DNA of 64,000 nt from Meridianimarinicoccus sp044221805 (GCA_044221805.1 JBGAOK010000003.1:1-64000), one strand, 5' to 3'. Numbered from the stretch's first letter, positions 52,917 to 63,010 are shown. The notes: generated by a model not told the origin, from the letters alone. Numbers and translations: made by a program.

Positions 52917-54590
52917 ATGAACACTATCGCGGAAATCCTTGATACCATGGACTATGGCCCGGCGCCGGAAGATGCGGGGATCGTCACGGCCTGGCTGGCC
53001 GACAACCCGGTCCTGGGCCATTTCATCGACGGTTCCTTCACCCCGCCGGGCGAGACCTTCGCGGTGACCAACCCGGCCACCGGCGCGGCTCTGGCCCAGG
53101 TGACGCAAGGGACAGAGGCCGATGTGGACCGCGCCGTGAAGGCGGCCCGGGCCGCCCAGCCGAAATGGGCCGGGCTGTCGGGCCATGACCGGGCGCGCCA
53201 CCTCTATGCGCTGGCCCGTCACCTGCAGCAGCACGCCCGCTTCCTTGCGGTGCTGGAAAGCCTCGACAACGGCAAGCCGATCCGGGAAAGCCGCGACATC
53301 GATGTGCCGCTGGCGATCCGGCATTTTTATCACCATGCCGGCTGGGCCGAATTGGTCGAGGACGAGTTTCCCGGCCTGAAACCCCATGGCGTCGCCGGAC
53401 AGATCGTGCCGTGGAACTTCCCGCTGCTGATGCTGGCCTGGAAGGTCGCGCCGGCGCTGGCGGCCGGCAATACCGTGGTGCTGAAGCCGGCGGAGTATAC
53501 GCCCCTGACCGCGCTGGCCTTCGCCCGGATCGCCGCCGAATGCGGCCTGCCGCGGGGCGTGTTGAACATCGTCACCGGCGATGGGGCGACCGGGGCGGCG
53601 CTGGTGGCGCATCCCGGCATCGACAAGTTGGCCTTCACCGGCTCGACCGAGGTCGGCCGGCTGATCCGCCGCCAGACCGCCGGCAGCGGCAAGGCCCTGA
53701 CGCTGGAACTGGGCGGCAAGTCGCCCTTCGTGGTCTTCGCCGATGCCGATCTCGACGCCGCGGTCGAAGGCGTGGTGGACGCGATCTGGTTCAACCAGGG
53801 CCAGGTCTGCTGCGGCGGCTCGCGGATTCTGGTGGCCGAGGCGGTGGCGCCGCGCTTCGAATCCCTGCTGACCCGGCGCATGGCGACGCTCCGGGTGGGC
53901 GATCCGCTGGACAAGTCGACCGACGTGGGCGCGATCGTGCACCCGGTGCAACTGGCCCGGATCGAGGGACTGGTGGCGCAGGGCGTGGCCGAGGGCGCCA
54001 GCCTGTATCAGGTCGCGGCCCCCGCGGGCTGCTTCTTCCCGCCGACGCTGGCCATGGGGGTGGAACCGGCCTCGATCCTCTCGAGCGAGGAAATTTTCGG
54101 CCCCGTGGCCACCCTGACCAGCTTCCGCACCCCGGACGAGGCGGTGGCGCTGGCCAACAACACCCGCTACGGCCTTGCCGCCTCGATCTGGTCCGAGAAC
54201 CTGAACCTCGCCCTCGACGTGGCGGCGCAGGTGAAGGCGGGGGTGGTCTGGATCAACGCCACCAATGTCTTCGACGCCGCCGCCGGTTTCGGCGGCTATC
54301 GCGAGTCGGGCTTCGGCCGGGAAGGCGGGCGAGAGGGCATGCGGGCCTATCTCACCGGCGGAAAGCCCGCCGCCAAGAAGGCCGAGCCGCCGCTTGCCGC
54401 GCTCGACAGCGCGCCGGGACCGGGCGCCGCGCCCGCCGCGATCGACCGCACCGCCAAGCTGTTCATCGGCGGCAAGCAGGTCCGGCCCGACAGCGGCTAT
54501 GCCTATGCGGTCGCCGGGCCGAAGGGCCGCGGCGCGCTGGCCGGGCTTGGCAACCGAAGGACATCCGCAACGCGGTCGAGGCGGCGGTGA
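52917..54590 (+). CDS. Aldehyde dehydrogenase, N-terminal half of a frameshifted two-domain gene
   Basis: 557-residue frame whose first 480 residues form a full ALDH: PWNFP at 165-169, GSTEVG at 242-247, the general base Glu264 in LELGGKSP and the nucleophile Cys298 in GQVCCGG. In related genes next to deoC the protein is about 780 residues long, with a second, degenerate ALDH-like half. Here the frame is lost near base 54553, where GNR-KDIRN reads as GNRRTSATRSRRR, and stops at 54590. One missing base explains this. The N-terminal ALDH may still be active, with an altered tail. It probably oxidises acetaldehyde from deoC. Confidence 0.85.
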   Translation: MNTIAEILDTMDYGPAPEDAGIVTAWLADNPVLGHFIDGSFTPPGETFAVTNPATGAALAQVTQGTEADVDRAVKAARAAQPKWAGLSGHDRARHLYALARHLQQHARFLAVLESLDNGKPIRESRDIDVPLAIRHFYHHAGWAELVEDEFPGLKPHGVAGQIVPWNFPLLMLAWKVAPALAAGNTVVLKPAEYTPLTALAFARIAAECGLPRGVLNIVTGDGATGAALVAHPGIDKLAFTGSTEVGRLIRRQTAGSGKALTLELGGKSPFVVFADADLDAAVEGVVDAIWFNQGQVCCGGSRILVAEAVAPRFESLLTRRMATLRVGDPLDKSTDVGAIVHPVQLARIEGLVAQGVAEGASLYQVAAPAGCFFPPTLAMGVEPASILSSEEIFGPVATLTSFRTPDEAVALANNTRYGLAASIWSENLNLALDVAAQVKAGVVWINATNVFDAAAGFGGYRESGFGREGGREGMRAYLTGGKPAAKKAEPPLAALDSAPGPGAAPAAIDRTAKLFIGGKQVRPDSGYAYAVAGPKGRGALAGLGNRRTSATRSRRR

Positions 54591-55273
54591 AGGCGGCCGA
54601 GGGCGGCTAGCAGCGCTACCGCGCCAACCGGGCGTGCGTTTAATACCTGGGCGAGAACCTTTCAGCCCGGGCCGAGGAATTCTCGGCCCGCCTCGCCGGG
54701 TTCGGCGCCCGGCCCGGCGCCGCAAGGGCCGAGGTGGAAACCGCCATCCGCCGCTGCTTCTGGTATGCCGCCCAGGCCGACAAGTACGACGGCGCGGTGC
54801 GCGCCACGAAATCCGCCCATGTCACCCTCGCCATGCCCGAGGCGCTTGGGGTGATCGGCATCGCCTGTCCGGCGGCCAATCCGCTGCTGGGCTTCGTCTC
54901 GACCGTGCTGCCGGCGATCGCCATGGGCAATGCGGTGGTCGCGGTGCCCTCGCAGCCGCACCCGCTGGCGGCGACCGACCTCTATCAGGTGATCGAGACC
55001 TCGGACGTGCCGGCCGGCCTGGTCAACATCGTCACCGGGGTGCGGGACGAGCTGGCGCAGACGCTGGCTCGGCACGACGAGGTGGCGGGGATGTGGTATT
55101 TCGGCGCGGCCGAGGGCTGCGCCATGGTCGAGGCCGAAAGCGCCGGCAACCTGAAACAGACCTGGGTCGAGGAGGCCGCCGCCCGGGACTGGGCCGGGGC
55201 GGCCGGGCAGGGGCGGGACTTCCTGGACCGGGCCACCCAGATCAAGACGATCTGGGTGCCCTACGGCGAATAG
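54553..55273 (+). pseudogene. C-terminal half of the aldehyde dehydrogenase gene, degenerate
   Basis: This segment continues the upstream ALDH gene in a different frame (KDIRNAVEAAVKAAEGG, then YLGENLSARAEEF, and later IGIACPAANPLLGFVSTVLPA, GLVNIVTGVRDELAQ, ending WVPYGE). It is interrupted in that frame by TAG at 54608-54610 and TAA at 54641-54643, and the sequence between them is shorter than in intact relatives. Together with the one-base deletion near 54553 this gives at least three lesions, so the second half is not translated as part of the enzyme. The rest to 55273 is open, consistent with recent decay. Confidence 0.85.
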
Positions 55274-55285
55274 CCCGCGGCGGTC

Positions 55286-58200
55286 TCAGGCCGAGGCCGC
55301 CAGCAGCTTGGCGTTGCCCCCCGCGGCGGTGGTGTCGATGCAGAGGTGGCGTTCGACCACATAGCGTTCGGGCGCGATGCTGCGGGTCTCCAGCGGTACG
55401 ATCGGCCCGTCGCGCCCGGCCAGTGCCAGCCGGATCGCCCGGGTCCAGTCGCTGTCGCCGGCTGCGGCCACAGCGGCGATGCCGGTCAGCGATGCGACCG
55501 TCTCGGGGCTGACCACGCCGTCGAAGTCGATCACCGGCACCCCGGCCTCGGGCAGCCCGTCGGCGGCCGCCGTGGCGCCGGGCGCCGCAATCAGGGCCGG
55601 GCAGCCGGCACCCAGCGCCTGCACCGCCTGGGCCACCGCGATCTCGGCCGAGGGCCCGAGGCACAGCACCGGCCCGCGCGGATGGAAGCTCAGCCGGTTG
55701 CTCTCGCCGGTCGGCCCGGGCAAAGTCTGCGCGGTCTGGTCGAAGGCGGCGGTCTCGGTCAGCGCCTTGCGGATCACGCCGCCGCGCCCCGCCAACGCGC
55801 TGCGCAGCACCGCCACCCGGTCGGGCCGCGCCGCCCAGTTGCGGGCGTCGAGCCCGTTCAGCGCCGCCTGCAGGGTCGCGGCCGCCAGCGCCGGGCCCTC
55901 GGGCGCGGGATGGACCTCGGCCGGGGCGGTCTGGCGGAACCGGGTCAGGTAGAGCGGCCCGCCCGCCTTGGGCCCGGTCCCCGACAGGCCCTCGCCGCCG
56001 AAGGGCTGGCTGCCGACGATGGCGCCGATCTGGTTGCGGTTCACATAGACGTTGCCCACATGCAGCCGGTCCACCACCTGCTGCACCCGGTCGTCGATCC
56101 GGGTGTGCAGCCCGAAGGTCAGGCCATAGCCGCGGGCGTTGATCGCATCGACCACCCGGTCCAGGTCGCGGGCGCGGAAGCTGGCCACATGCAGGACGGG
56201 GCCGAAGATCTCGCGCTCCAGATCGCCGATGCCGCCCACGCCGACGATCGCCGGGGCCGCGAAGCTGCCCCCCGCCGGGACCGGCAGGGATTTCAGCAGC
56301 CGCCCCTCGGCCTCGGCCCGGGCCAGATGGCCGGTGACGATGCCCTGCGCCTCGGCATCGATCAGCGGCCCGACATCGGTCTCGCCGATCCAGGGATCGC
56401 CCAGGTTCAGGGTCTCCATCGCGCCCTTGAGCATCTCGAGGATGCGCGCGCGCGCCTCCTCCTGCACATAGAGCATCCGCAGCGCCGAACAGCGCTGGCC
56501 GGCCGACTGGAAGGACGAGGCGAGGATGTCGCGCACCGCCTGTTCCGGCAGTGCGGTCGAATCCACGATCATCGCGTTCAGCCCGCCGGTTTCCGCGATC
56601 AGCACCGCGTCCGGGCCGGCCCCGCGCGCCAGTGCCCGGTGGATGATCTGCGCCACCTCGGTCGAACCGGTGAAGCAGACCCCGGCGATGCGCGGGTCGG
56701 CGGTCAGCGGGCCGCCCACGGTCGGGCCGTCGCCGGGCAGCAGTTGCAGCGCCGCCGGGGGCAGCCCCGCCTCGCGCATCAGCGCCACGGCCCGGGCGGC
56801 GATCAGCGGGGTCTGTTCGGCCGGCTTGGCCAGCACGGCATTCCCCGCCGCAAGCGCCGCCGCCACCTGCCCGGTGAAGATCGCCAGCGGGAAGTTCCAC
56901 GGGCTGATGCAGACGAAGATGCCCCGGGCGCAGCCCGGATCCTCGTCCTCCAGCCGCTCGGCCTCGGCCGCGTAATAGCGCAGGAAGTCCACCGCCTCGC
57001 GCACCTCGGCGATGGCGTCGGGCAGGGTCTTGCCGGCCTCGCGGGTGGCCAGCGCGGTCAGTTCGGGGGTGTTCGCCTCGTAAAGGTCGGCGGCCCGGCG
57101 CAGGACGCCGGCGCGCTCGGCCACCGGGCGGGCAGACCAGTCGCGAAACCCTTCGCCGGCGGCATCGAGTGCAGCGGTGACCTCGGCGGGCGTGGCCTCC
57201 CAGACTCGGCCCACCACGCGGCCGTGGTCGGCGGGCGAGCGGATCTCGCGCGGGCTGCCCTGCGGCGCGGGGTTGCCCGCCAGCAACGGGGCCGCCTCCC
57301 AGGTGGTTTCGGCGAAGGCGGCGCGGGCGGCGAGCAGCGGTTCGACCGAGGCCGGCTCGTTCACCCGGTAGCCGCGCGAATTCGGTCGGGACGGCGCGAA
57401 CAGGTTGCCGGGCAGGGTGATCGCCGGATTGGCGATGGCGTTGCCAAGCGCCTCCATCGCCGCCACCGGGTCGCGGCAGATCTCGGCCGCGGGGATCGCC
57501 TCGTCGACGATCTGGTTCACGAAGGACGAGTTCGCCCCGTTCTCCAGCAGCCGGCGCACCAGATAGGCCAGCAGATCCCGGTGCGCGCCCACCGGCGCAT
57601 AGATCCGGCAGCCGGTGCCGTTGACCTTGCGCACGATTTCGTGGAGGGATTCGCCCATGCCGTGCAGGCGCTGGAATTCGAAGCTGGCCCGGTCGGGCCC
57701 GGCCATGGCCAGCACCGCGGCCACGGTATGGGCGTTGTGGGTGGCGAATTGCGGATAGATCCGGTCGCGCCGAGCCAGCAGCATCCGGGCGCAGGCCATG
57801 TAGCTGACATCGGTGTTCACCTTGCGGGTGAAAACCGGGAAGGCCGGCACGCCCAGTTCCTGCGAGAGCTTCACCTCGGTATCCCAGTAGGCGCCCTTCA
57901 CCAGCCGGACCATGATCCGCCGGTCGTGCTGCGCGGCAAGGTCGTGCAGCCACTCGATCACCGGGGCGGCCCGGCGGCCATAGGCCTGCACCACGATGCC
58001 GAGCCCGTCCCAGCCCTTCAGGCCCGGATCGGCGATCAGCGCCGCGATCACGTCCAGCGACAAATCGAGCCGGTCCTGTTCCTCGGCGTCGATGTTGAAG
58101 CCGATTCCGGCCGCCGCCGCCTGCCGCGCCAGCCCCAGAGCGCGCGGCACCAGTTCGGCCATCACCGCGGCGCGGTGGGTGTATTCATATCGCGGATGCA

Positions 58201-58951
58201 GCGCCGACAGCTTGACCGAGATGCCCGGGCTGGTGCGCACGTCGCCCTTCGCCTTCGCCGCGATCGCGGTGATCGCCGCGGCATAGGCCTCGGTGTAGCG
58301 GATCGCGTCGGCTTCGGTGCGGGCCGCCTCGCCCAGCATGTCGTAGGAATAGGTATAGCCCTCGGCCTCGCGGTCGCGCGCCGTCTTCATCGCCGCCGCG
58401 ATGGTCTCGCCCAGCACGAACTGGCGGCCGAGCAGCTTCATCGCCTGTCCGACCGCGGTGCGGACCACCGGCTCGCCGGCGCGGCGGACCAGCGCCCGGA
58501 TCGCCGCGGCGGGGCGGCGCGGGTCATCGTCCAGCACCTTGCCGGTCAGCATCAAGGCCCAGGTCGAGGCATTGACCAAGGGCGACGAGGACCGGCCCAG
58601 ATGCGCGCCCCAGTCCGAGGCGTCGATCTTGTCGTGGATCAGGTCGTCGATGGTCTCGGCGTCCGGCACCCTCAGCAGCGCCTCGGCCAGGCACATCAGG
58701 CCGACGCCCTCGGCGGTCGACAGCCCATATTCGGCCAGGAAGGCCTCCATCATCGTGGGCGAGGTCTCGCGCCGGACGCGCTCGACAAAGCCGGCGCCGG
58801 TGGCCGAGATCGCCGCCCGCTCTTCGGCGGACAGCCCGATGCGGCCGGCGAGGTCGCGCAGCACCTCGGCCTCGTCGGCGCCCTGTCGGGCACGGATTGC
58901 GGCGCGGCGGTCTTCAAGCGTGATCCGGTTCAGGGTCGTCGTGTCCTGCAT
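55286..58951 (-). CDS. putA: Bifunctional proline dehydrogenase / glutamate-semialdehyde dehydrogenase PutA
   Basis: 1221-residue enzyme oxidising proline to glutamate at the membrane and in the cytosol. The PRODH barrel covers about residues 150-480 (MVRLVKGAYWDTE near 352). The P5C dehydrogenase spans about 530-990, with PWNFP near 684 and the catalytic Cys in SAGQRCSALR near 820. The C-terminal 200 residues form the extra ALDH-superfamily domain of type B PutA. There is no N-terminal ribbon-helix-helix DNA-binding domain, so it does not repress its own gene and another regulator is expected. It is convergent with the ALDH pseudogene. Confidence 0.95.
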   Translation of the reverse strand: MQDTTTLNRITLEDRRAAIRARQGADEAEVLRDLAGRIGLSAEERAAISATGAGFVERVRRETSPTMMEAFLAEYGLSTAEGVGLMCLAEALLRVPDAETIDDLIHDKIDASDWGAHLGRSSSPLVNASTWALMLTGKVLDDDPRRPAAAIRALVRRAGEPVVRTAVGQAMKLLGRQFVLGETIAAAMKTARDREAEGYTYSYDMLGEAARTEADAIRYTEAYAAAITAIAAKAKGDVRTSPGISVKLSALHPRYEYTHRAAVMAELVPRALGLARQAAAAGIGFNIDAEEQDRLDLSLDVIAALIADPGLKGWDGLGIVVQAYGRRAAPVIEWLHDLAAQHDRRIMVRLVKGAYWDTEVKLSQELGVPAFPVFTRKVNTDVSYMACARMLLARRDRIYPQFATHNAHTVAAVLAMAGPDRASFEFQRLHGMGESLHEIVRKVNGTGCRIYAPVGAHRDLLAYLVRRLLENGANSSFVNQIVDEAIPAAEICRDPVAAMEALGNAIANPAITLPGNLFAPSRPNSRGYRVNEPASVEPLLAARAAFAETTWEAAPLLAGNPAPQGSPREIRSPADHGRVVGRVWEATPAEVTAALDAAGEGFRDWSARPVAERAGVLRRAADLYEANTPELTALATREAGKTLPDAIAEVREAVDFLRYYAAEAERLEDEDPGCARGIFVCISPWNFPLAIFTGQVAAALAAGNAVLAKPAEQTPLIAARAVALMREAGLPPAALQLLPGDGPTVGGPLTADPRIAGVCFTGSTEVAQIIHRALARGAGPDAVLIAETGGLNAMIVDSTALPEQAVRDILASSFQSAGQRCSALRMLYVQEEARARILEMLKGAMETLNLGDPWIGETDVGPLIDAEAQGIVTGHLARAEAEGRLLKSLPVPAGGSFAAPAIVGVGGIGDLEREIFGPVLHVASFRARDLDRVVDAINARGYGLTFGLHTRIDDRVQQVVDRLHVGNVYVNRNQIGAIVGSQPFGGEGLSGTGPKAGGPLYLTRFRQTAPAEVHPAPEGPALAAATLQAALNGLDARNWAARPDRVAVLRSALAGRGGVIRKALTETAAFDQTAQTLPGPTGESNRLSFHPRGPVLCLGPSAEIAVAQAVQALGAGCPALIAAPGATAAADGLPEAGVPVIDFDGVVSPETVASLTGIAAVAAAGDSDWTRAIRLALAGRDGPIVPLETRSIAPERYVVERHLCIDTTAAGGNAKLLAASA

Positions 58952-59146
58952 GGCTCTGCCTTCGGTGTCCTGCCGCGGCCCGGCGGGCGGCGGCCTTGCC
59001 GCGGACCCTACCGTCGGAACGGCGTTGGCGCAAACGGGTCCGGAACGGCGGCACCGGGCCGCGGAGGCGGCGACGGCGGGTGACGGCAGGGCCCCGCTCG
59101 GCTATCCTGCGCGCACCGGGCTTCGTGCCCCGAGGAGAGACGGACC

Positions 59147-60115
59147 ATGACTCCCTTCGCGATTGCCGGCATCCAGATGCAGGTGGATGCGCTGCATTCG
59201 AATGTCGAGGCGATGTGCAACCGGGTCGACATCCTGATGGCGCGGTTCCCCTGGACCCAGATGGTGCTGTTCAGCGAGCTCGCCCCCTATGGGCCCCTGG
59301 AGCGTTTTGCCCAGCCGATCCCGAACCACGCCGTTGCCCGGTTCCAGGCCAAGGCGCGGGAACACGGACTCTGGCTGATCCCGGGGTCGATGTACGAGAC
59401 CGCGCCCGACGGGCTGATCCGCAACACCGCCGTGGTGATCGCCCCTGATGGGGCCATAGTGGCACGCTATTCCAAGATGTTCCCGTTCCGGCCCTACGAG
59501 ACCGGTATCGCCGCAGGGACCGAGTTCTGCGTCTTCGACGTGCCGCGGGTGGGCCGGTTCGGCCTGTCGATCTGCTATGACATCTGGTTTCCCGAGACCA
59601 CAAGGCACCTGACCAGCCAGGGGGTCGAGGTCCTGTTGCACCCGGTGATGACCGGCACCACCGACCGCGACGCCGAGATCGCCATCGCACGGGCCACCGC
59701 GGCGCAGTTCCAGTGCTTCGTGTTCGACGTGAACGGTCTGGGCGCCGGCGGCGTCGGCCAGTCGCTGGTGGTCGACCCGGCCGCGACGGTGCTGCACCAG
59801 TCCGCCGGGCAGGAGGATCTGTTTCCGATCGAGATCGACCTAGACCAGGTGCGGCGCCAGCGCGAGACCGGCCTGAAGGGGCTGGGGCAGGTACTGAAAA
59901 GCTTCCGCGACCGCGAGGCGGCCTTCCCGGTCTATGACCGGTCCGGCGGGGCCGACGGATATCTGCACACGCTGGGGCCGCTGGTCACCCCCGCCCAGGG
60001 GTCGCGCGCCGGCCTTGGCGCGGCGCATCCCGCCGTCGACCCTCCGGCGGACCCGGCAGGCAGCGGCATCAGCGACGCGGCGGCTCCGCTCCGGCAGCGG
60101 ACCGGATCGGACTGA
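59147..60115 (+). CDS. Nitrilase-superfamily carbon-nitrogen hydrolase
   Basis: 322-residue cytosolic amidase-like enzyme. The catalytic triad is visible as Glu44 (FSELAPYG), Lys110 (YSKMFPF) and Cys143 (LSICYDIWFPE). The first 270 residues cover the whole fold; the last 45 are Pro/Ala/Gly-rich and atypical. It probably hydrolyses an amide or carbamoyl bond, but the substrate is not clear. The ATG at 59147 follows CGAGGAGAGACGG. It is divergent from putA, with about 195 bp between the starts. Confidence 0.85.
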   Translation: MTPFAIAGIQMQVDALHSNVEAMCNRVDILMARFPWTQMVLFSELAPYGPLERFAQPIPNHAVARFQAKAREHGLWLIPGSMYETAPDGLIRNTAVVIAPDGAIVARYSKMFPFRPYETGIAAGTEFCVFDVPRVGRFGLSICYDIWFPETTRHLTSQGVEVLLHPVMTGTTDRDAEIAIARATAAQFQCFVFDVNGLGAGGVGQSLVVDPAATVLHQSAGQEDLFPIEIDLDQVRRQRETGLKGLGQVLKSFRDREAAFPVYDRSGGADGYLHTLGPLVTPAQGSRAGLGAAHPAVDPPADPAGSGISDAAAPLRQRTGSD

Positions 60116-60458
60116 TGACCCGGCGGGCCCGACCGCGCCCCGCGCCGAAGCCGAAGCACCTCCGCGCGGGCCGGGTCGGAGGCAGGCGCAGACTGCCCCA
60201 CCTCGGGGTGCATCGGGTTCGCCCCGACGGGACCCGGCGATTGAAGCGCCGGCCGGGCGGGGACCGGACGAAGTTCCCCGGACCCGGCGCGACCCACGGC
60301 CATGCCCGGCACCTCAACCTGACCGCACTGACCCATGCCGGGTCACGGAACCCGCGCCGCGGCCTCCGCAAACGGTCGCCCGAGGGGGCGTAGCATGGCC
60401 GGTGCCGGGGACGCGGTTTCCCCGGTCATCCGCCTTCAGCACCTTGGAGGCGGAAGCC
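60116..60458. other. Intergenic region between convergent genes
   Basis: This 343-bp gap lies between the nitrilase-family gene and the AEC transporter gene. I see no supported coding sequence, RNA gene or clear terminator. The open frames here are Arg/Pro-rich and look like compositional artefacts. Confidence 0.4.
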
Positions 60459-61388
60459 TCAGCCCAGGATCTGCAGCCAGACCCAGGCCGTCAGCACCGT
60501 CGCCGCAGTGGCGACCAGCACCGACGAGGCCACCACCCGGCGGGCGCGGCCATACATGTCGGCGAAGACATAGGCGTTCACGCCGGGCGGCATTGCGGCG
60601 GTGATCACCGCTGCCTGCAGGTTGCCGTGCGGCAGCTCCAGCCACGACCCGAGCCCGAACGTGATCGCCGGGTGCAGGACCAGCGACACGCCGGTCACAT
60701 ACGCGATGGCGCGGAAGTCGCCGTCGGGGCGATAGCGCACGAGGATGCCGCCCAGCCCGAACAGCGCCGCCGGCAGCGCCGCCTTCGACATCAGGTCGGC
60801 CGAGTCGCGGATCGCCGCGGGCACCGGCAGGCCGGTCAGGTTCACCAGAAGTCCCAGCGCGATCCCGATCACCATGGCGTTCGAGAACATCGCGGTCAGG
60901 ATCGACCGGACCGTCGCCAGCCAGCCGCCGCCGCCGCCCCGCGCGATCTCCATCGCGGTGATGCCGATCATGTAGCAGATCGGCGAGTGCACCGAGATGA
61001 TGGCGAAGTTCGCCGCCAGCGACCCGGGGCCATAGGCGCGTTCCGAGATCGGCACGCCGAGCAGCAGCGAGTTCGAGAACAGGCAGCAGAAGCCGATCGC
61101 CGCCGCATCCTCCCAGGACCGGCCGAACAGGAAGCGCGCCCCCAGAAGGCCCGCGGCGAAGCCCGAAAAGGCACCTGCATAGAAGCTCGCCAGCAGCTTC
61201 AGGTCGAAGCTGGCGCCGAGGTCGAGCTTCGAGATCGCCGTGAACAGCAGGCAGGGGATGGCGAACTTCTGGGTGAAGCGCATCAGCCCGTCGACGCCCG
61301 ACTCGCTGAACAGCCCGCGCCGCACCGCGAGATAGCCGAAGACGATCACGAGGAAGACCGGCAGGACGACCTGGATCAGCGCGCCCAC
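60459..61388 (-). CDS. AEC-family transporter (auxin efflux carrier type)
   Basis: 309-residue inner-membrane carrier with about ten helices in two halves. It shows VVLPVFLVIVFGYLAVRRGLFSES, the N-terminal pattern, then LFTAISKLDLG, and the late AAVITAAMPPGVNAYVFADMYG, which is characteristic of this family with its conserved P-x-x-x-N. Bacterial members transport malate, malonate or similar acids. The substrate is unknown. It starts 3 bp after the MBL-fold gene and is probably the last gene of the holB operon. Confidence 0.87.
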   Translation of the reverse strand: MGALIQVVLPVFLVIVFGYLAVRRGLFSESGVDGLMRFTQKFAIPCLLFTAISKLDLGASFDLKLLASFYAGAFSGFAAGLLGARFLFGRSWEDAAAIGFCCLFSNSLLLGVPISERAYGPGSLAANFAIISVHSPICYMIGITAMEIARGGGGGWLATVRSILTAMFSNAMVIGIALGLLVNLTGLPVPAAIRDSADLMSKAALPAALFGLGGILVRYRPDGDFRAIAYVTGVSLVLHPAITFGLGSWLELPHGNLQAAVITAAMPPGVNAYVFADMYGRARRVVASSVLVATAATVLTAWVWLQILG

Positions 61389-61391
61389 AAT

Positions 61392-62192
61392 TCAGTCCGG
61401 CACGGTCAGGACAAGACCGTCATGGGCCGGGATCACATGCTCCGGGGTCTCGGCGTCGACCGCGTCGTGGTCGAGGTCGAGATGCATGTTGGTCAGCACC
61501 GCCCGGCGCGGCGTGGCGCGGGCGATCCAGTCCAGCGACTGCGCCAGATGGGCATGGGTCGGGTGCGGCGTGCGGCGCAGTGCGTCGAGGATCCAGATCT
61601 CCAGCCCGGCCAGCAGGGGCCAGCTTTCCTCGTAGATGTCCGAGACGTCAGGCAGGTAGGCCACGTCGCCGATGCGGAAGCCGAGCACGTCCAGATTGCG
61701 TCCATGGGCGACCCGGAACGGCTGGAAGGTGATCGTGCCGCCGGGCCCGTCGACGGCGACCGGCCCCTCGATCAGGTTCAGGTTCAGGATCGCCGGGTAA
61801 TCCGAGCCTTCCGGGGTCTCGAAGGCATAGCCGAACCGGGTGACCAGGCTGTCGGCGGTGGGCCGGTCGGCCCAGATGTCAAGCCGCCGATGGGTGTTGA
61901 ACACGATCATCCGCAGGTCGTCGATGCCGTGGACATGATCGGCATGGGCATGGGTGTAGATCACCCCGTCCAGCACGCCGACGCCGGCATCCAGCAACTG
62001 GGCGCGCAGGTCGGGCGAGGTGTCGACCAGAACCCGGGTGACGGCGCCTGCCGACACGCGCTCGACGAGCAGCGAACAGCGCCGGCGCCGGTTCAGCGGG
62101 TTGCCGGGGTCGCATTCGCCCCAGTGTCCGCCCAGCCGTGGCACGCCCCCGGACGAGCCGCAGCCGAGGATGGTGAAGCGCAACTCGGCCAT
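61392..62192 (-). CDS. MBL-fold metallo-hydrolase, PhnP-like
   Basis: 266-residue metallo-beta-lactamase-fold enzyme. The metal motif is HAHADHVHGIDD, with further ligands in FRVAHGRN and in LTNMHLDLDHDAVD near the C-terminus. The opening FTILGCGSSGGVPRLGGHWGECDP is the PhnP/YcbJ-like type, which acts on cyclic phosphodiesters and related RNA ends. The start and the upstream TatD stop share one base (TGATG-type overlap), showing tight coupling with the holB-tatD pair. Confidence 0.85.
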   Translation of the reverse strand: MAELRFTILGCGSSGGVPRLGGHWGECDPGNPLNRRRRCSLLVERVSAGAVTRVLVDTSPDLRAQLLDAGVGVLDGVIYTHAHADHVHGIDDLRMIVFNTHRRLDIWADRPTADSLVTRFGYAFETPEGSDYPAILNLNLIEGPVAVDGPGGTITFQPFRVAHGRNLDVLGFRIGDVAYLPDVSDIYEESWPLLAGLEIWILDALRRTPHPTHAHLAQSLDWIARATPRRAVLTNMHLDLDHDAVDAETPEHVIPAHDGLVLTVPD

Positions 62193-63010
62193 CAGGCGGC
62201 GTGCCGGGCCGGCCAGACGGCGGCCTTGGCGAACAGCCGGTCGAAGTTCGCGCTGGTCTGGCGGGCGAATTCCGCCGGGGTCAGATCCCAGAGCCCGGCA
62301 CCGATCGCCGCGGTCAGCGCCACGTGGGCCGGTTCGTTGCGCCGGCCGCGATGGGGCGGCGGTGCCAGATAGGGCGCGTCAGTTTCCACCAGGATGCGCT
62401 CGACCGGGGCGGCGGCGAAGATCTCGCGCAGCGCACCGCTTTTCGGGAAGGCGGCGATACCGGACATCGACAGGTAGAAGCCCAGCGACAACGCCGTCTG
62501 CGCCAGTTCCGCCGAGCTTGAAAAGCAGTGCATCACGCAGCCGAAGGCGCCGGCGGCGTGTTCCTCGGACAGGATCCGGGCCATGTCGTCATCGGCGCTG
62601 CGGGCATGGATGATCAGCGGCAGGCCGGTCCGGCGGGCGGCCTCGATATGGAGGCGCAGGCTTTCCTGCTGCCGGGCGGCGCTTTCGGCGGTGTAGAAGT
62701 AATCCAGCCCGGTCTCGCCGATGCCGACGAACTTCGGGTGCGCTGACAGCGCGACCAGCGCTTCGACCGTCGCCAGCGGTTCCTCGACCGCGCTCATCGG
62801 ATGGGTGCCGGCGGCGTAGAACACCGGGGCATGGGCCTCGGCGATGGCGCGGACCGCGGGTTCGGACCGCAGCCTAGTGCAGATCGTGACCATCCGGGTC
62901 ACTCCGGCGGCTTCGGCCCGGGCGATGATCTGCGGCAACTCGCCGGCGAAATCCGGGAAATCCAGGTGACAGTGGCTGTCGACCAGTTCGGGCAAGGAGG
63001 GGTCACGCAT
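62192..63010 (-). CDS. TatD-family metal-dependent hydrolase
   Basis: 272-residue TIM-barrel hydrolase of the TatD DNase family. The metal-binding residues are in DSHCHLDF at the N-terminus, GIGETGLDYF (Glu) in the middle, then LIIHARSADDD, FGCVMHCFSSS and ILVETDAPYLAP (Asp) at the end. Members have 3'-5' exonuclease activity on DNA or RNA, with proposed roles in repair or D-aminoacyl-tRNA turnover. It lies 4 bp downstream of holB, an arrangement common in proteobacteria. Confidence 0.92.
   Translation of the reverse strand: MRDPSLPELVDSHCHLDFPDFAGELPQIIARAEAAGVTRMVTICTRLRSEPAVRAIAEAHAPVFYAAGTHPMSAVEEPLATVEALVALSAHPKFVGIGETGLDYFYTAESAARQQESLRLHIEAARRTGLPLIIHARSADDDMARILSEEHAAGAFGCVMHCFSSSAELAQTALSLGFYLSMSGIAAFPKSGALREIFAAAPVERILVETDAPYLAPPPHRGRRNEPAHVALTAAIGAGLWDLTPAEFARQTSANFDRLFAKAAVWPARHAA

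Noticed and set aside
55346..59083. 1245-codon open frame opposite putA
   Set aside because: The sequence is the complement of conserved PutA domains and shows no domain of its own.
60115..60393. 92-codon plus-strand frame after the nitrilase gene
   Set aside because: Arg/Pro-rich translation, no ribosome-binding site and no family resemblance.
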